From Flavobacteriales bacterium (GTDB lineage Bacteria > Bacteroidota > Bacteroidia > Flavobacteriales_D > CAJJDF01), in assembly GCA_018609055.1 (NCBI GenBank), contig JABAYJ010000001.1, positions 248,001 through 312,000 of the forward strand: a stretch of DNA of 64,000 nucleotides, given 5' to 3'. Below are positions 61,931 to 64,000 of this stretch, piece after piece (positions within the stretch are counted from its first letter, which is position 1; the number at the start of each line of letters is the position of its first letter). Under the pieces are notes generated by a model. It did no database searches. It was given only the letters and a program-made list of their open reading frames with translations, and was not told where the DNA came from. The translations under genes were made by a program, and so were the position numbers.

Positions 61931-64000
61931 ATGAAAGAACAACAACATCTTTTACTTCAAAAACTTGATGAGTTTATTAGGAAGTTTTACAAGAATCAAC
62001 TTGTAAAAGGCTTGATATATACTTTTACAATTGTCTTTCTGTTCTTTATTTCGATAATACTTTTTGAGTATTTTGGAAATTTCAACTCTACTGTTCGTAG
62101 TGTTATTTTCTTTAGTTTTTTGAGTGTTGCTTTGGTTTCTATTATTGGATACATTGCAATTCCTTTGTTCAAATTAAATAAGCTTGGTAAGTTCATTAAT
62201 CACGAATCTGCAGCTGGTATTATTGGAGATCATTTTGAAAACGTAAAAGATAAGCTGCTAAATACTTTACAACTGATAAAAGAAGGTAAAAACTCTGATA
62301 ATGAATTAATTAATCACAGTATTAACCAAAAAATATTCGAACTAAAGCCTGTTCCTTTTTCTAGTGCAATTGATATTTCGAAGAATAAAAAGTATTTAAA
62401 ATATGCTGCAATACCCGTTTTACTGTTTGTTGCTATTTTATTCATCAATGCGAGCATTCTATCTGATGGGGCAAATAGGATTGTTAATTACAATCAAGAG
62501 TTTGTTCCTGAAGCACCTTTCCAATTTAATGTTGTGAATGAGAATATGAAGGTGGTAGAGAATGATGATTTTAATTTAAAAATAAAGCTTAGCGGAAAAG
62601 AAATACCTAACGAAGTTTTTCTGAAGATTAAAGACAATGTTGTTAAGCTTAGAAAGAAATCTAATACTGAATTTGAATACACGTTTAAAAACGTACAGAG
62701 TAAAAAGAATTTTAATTTAGAAGCGGGTGGTTTTTCATCTAAAGATTTTGAAATATCATCAATAATTAAACCTGTTGTTATGGGTTATTCGGTTAAAGTT
62801 AATTATCCTGCTCACACACAAATGATTTCTGTAACTCTGGACAATATAAGTGACATTTCGGTTCCTCAAGGAACTAGATTAACTTGGGTGTTTAAAACAA
62901 AGAATACTACTGAAGTTATATTTTATGAAAACGATAAAAAAGTTGAGCTAACTGAGACTATTAAATCTACTTTCACTGCAAGTAAGAGTATTAGAAAAGA
63001 GACTAAGTTTGCGCTTAATATTGCTAATCAATATATGACAAACCCAGATAGTTTGTTGATTAGGGTGTCTGTATCTTCAGATCAAAATCCATCAATTTTT
63101 GTAGAAGAGACTTCTGATAGTTTAAATGATAACATCACTTATTTTGCTGGAAAAATTGCTGATGATTATGGATTTAATAGACTAGTCTTTCATTCTAGGA
63201 AATACCTTGCAGATTCAAACGAAACTAAAGGTAAATTTACGGCTAAGGCAATAGAGTTTAATGGTAATTACAACCAAGCTATGTTTTACCATTTATGGAA
63301 TTTAGATGAGTTGAATATTGGCCTTGGAGAAACAGTAGAATATTATTTTGAGGTTTGGGATAACGATAAGATTAATGGTTACAAATCAGCTAGAACTTCT
63401 ATTAAAAAAGTAACTGCACCAACCAAAGAAGAGCTTGATAAATTGCAGGAAGAAAAGAGTGAGTCTATAAAAGATGATTTGGAAAAGAACATCAAGGATT
63501 CTCAAAAACTTCAAGAGCAAATTCAGAAAATGACTGAAGCTATTTTGAATAAAAAGAACCTTGATTGGCAGGATAAAAAGAAAATGAAAGATTTGCTTAA
63601 TAAGCAAAAAGAGCTATCTCGCCAGAACAAAGAAATTCTGAAAAAATCTCAAGAGAAAAATAAAGAAGAAGAGAGATTTAACAAAAACAATGAAGAGCTA
63701 GAAAAGAAACGTGAGAAACTAGAAAAACTCATGGAAGAGTTGAATAGTGAAGAGATGGAAAAACTCTATGAAAAACTAGAGAAAATGATAGAGAAAATAG
63801 ATAAAACTAAACTTCAAAAATCATTAGAAGAGTTGAATCAAGAAAACATTGATTTAAAAAAAGAGATGGAGCGTACTCTTGAAATGTTTAAGCAAATGGA
63901 AATGGATGACAAACTGGAAGAGTTTGCCAAGGAAATGGAAAAACTTGCCGAGAAACAAGAAGAACTAGCAAAAAAAGAAGAAGAAAACACTCCTGAAAAG
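61931..64000 (+). CDS. DUF4175-like large membrane protein (3' end outside window)
   Basis: ATG at 61931 opens a frame of 690 codons that is still open at the window edge. Residues about 25-85 and 155-180 hold three membrane helices, followed by a beta-rich region (about 190-500) and a long, highly charged Lys/Glu coiled coil from about 500 to the end (for example EELEKKREKLEKLMEELN). This layout fits the DUF4175 family of Bacteroidota, which has no established function. The rest of the coiled coil lies beyond the window. It is divergent from mfd. Confidence 0.8.
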   Translation, partial: MKEQQHLLLQKLDEFIRKFYKNQLVKGLIYTFTIVFLFFISIILFEYFGNFNSTVRSVIFFSFLSVALVSIIGYIAIPLFKLNKLGKFINHESAAGIIGDHFENVKDKLLNTLQLIKEGKNSDNELINHSINQKIFELKPVPFSSAIDISKNKKYLKYAAIPVLLFVAILFINASILSDGANRIVNYNQEFVPEAPFQFNVVNENMKVVENDDFNLKIKLSGKEIPNEVFLKIKDNVVKLRKKSNTEFEYTFKNVQSKKNFNLEAGGFSSKDFEISSIIKPVVMGYSVKVNYPAHTQMISVTLDNISDISVPQGTRLTWVFKTKNTTEVIFYENDKKVELTETIKSTFTASKSIRKETKFALNIANQYMTNPDSLLIRVSVSSDQNPSIFVEETSDSLNDNITYFAGKIADDYGFNRLVFHSRKYLADSNETKGKFTAKAIEFNGNYNQAMFYHLWNLDELNIGLGETVEYYFEVWDNDKINGYKSARTSIKKVTAPTKEELDKLQEEKSESIKDDLEKNIKDSQKLQEQIQKMTEAILNKKNLDWQDKKKMKDLLNKQKELSRQNKEILKKSQEKNKEEERFNKNNEELEKKREKLEKLMEELNSEEMEKLYEKLEKMIEKIDKTKLQKSLEELNQENIDLKKEMERTLEMFKQMEMDDKLEEFAKEMEKLAEKQEELAKKEEENTPEK

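Noticed and set aside
1..64000. CRISPR array, tRNA, rRNA or prophage genes
   Set aside because: No regularly spaced repeats, cloverleaf sequence, rRNA signatures or phage structural genes were recognised on either strand.

Overview
The window is AT-rich chromosomal DNA from a member of the Bacteroidota, most likely a Flavobacteriales-type aerobic heterotroph. Supporting signs are type IX secretion (T9SS) C-terminal domains (type A on the endonuclease at 26.3-27.4 kb, type B gliding-associated on the 673-residue protein at 31.2-33.2 kb), an IPExxxVDY-family gene next to pyruvate kinase, the long two-part form of IspG, a DUF6090 protein, and TAnnTTTG-type -7 promoter elements with poor Shine-Dalgarno sites. 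No tRNA, rRNA, CRISPR array, prophage or intact transposase gene was seen.

Layout. 0-2.2 kb is an accessory patch: the tail of an unknown gene, a decayed secreted-protein start, and a secreted glycan-binding-like/Hint-domain protein sitting between two same-orientation 151-bp elements with perfect 16-bp terminal inverted repeats. 2.2-14.4 kb (minus) holds a PAP2 membrane protein, rpoN, tyrS, an M23 lipoprotein with a DsbD-type thiol transporter, a large AsmA-like protein and a sufE-sufT-DUF2007 operon. Three broken gene remnants are interspersed: two at 5.7-6.1 kb and an OmpA gene at 13.8-14.4 kb. 14.4-21.3 kb has a bestrophin-like channel divergent from a MarR regulator that precedes a fatty-acid beta-oxidation operon; a near-perfect 26-bp palindrome lies between the divergent genes. 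21.3-26.3 kb has an RsbU/SpoIIE-type phosphatase, a class III cyclase-HD fusion, an SPFH protein, ferritin and methylmalonyl-CoA epimerase. 26.1-37.1 kb (minus) has a small membrane protein, secreted endonuclease I, pyk, typA, a T9SS-exported adhesin-like protein, ispG and a sigma-54 activator without a DNA-binding domain.

37.2-46.8 kb holds a double SUMF1-domain protein, an ECF sigma/anti-sigma-like/CpxP-like operon, a broken and an intact DUF1573 gene side by side, a CtpA-type protease, a YwqK-like MORN protein, a Nif3-like protein, a zinc metallopeptidase and dut. 47.0-49.5 kb is a three-gene carotenoid cluster (crtZ, a CrtD/CrtI-type desaturase, cruF). From these genes I infer a monocyclic hydroxylated carotenoid of the saproxanthin/myxol/flexixanthin type. 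49.5-61.8 kb is mostly minus-strand surface and housekeeping genes: a flippase and enoyl-CoA hydratase, then a tight run mfd-tsaE-ald-two glycosyltransferases-rnhB, with an orphan histidine kinase converging on rnhB. The window ends inside a large DUF4175-type membrane protein.

The most unusual items are the Hint protein between the paired small elements, the back-to-back gene truncation near 5.9 kb, the OmpA gene broken by a 16-bp tandem duplication, and the DUF1573 copy interrupted only by two in-frame TGA codons beside its intact paralogue. Products and motif assignments are from reading the sequence and remembered family features; no database search was run.
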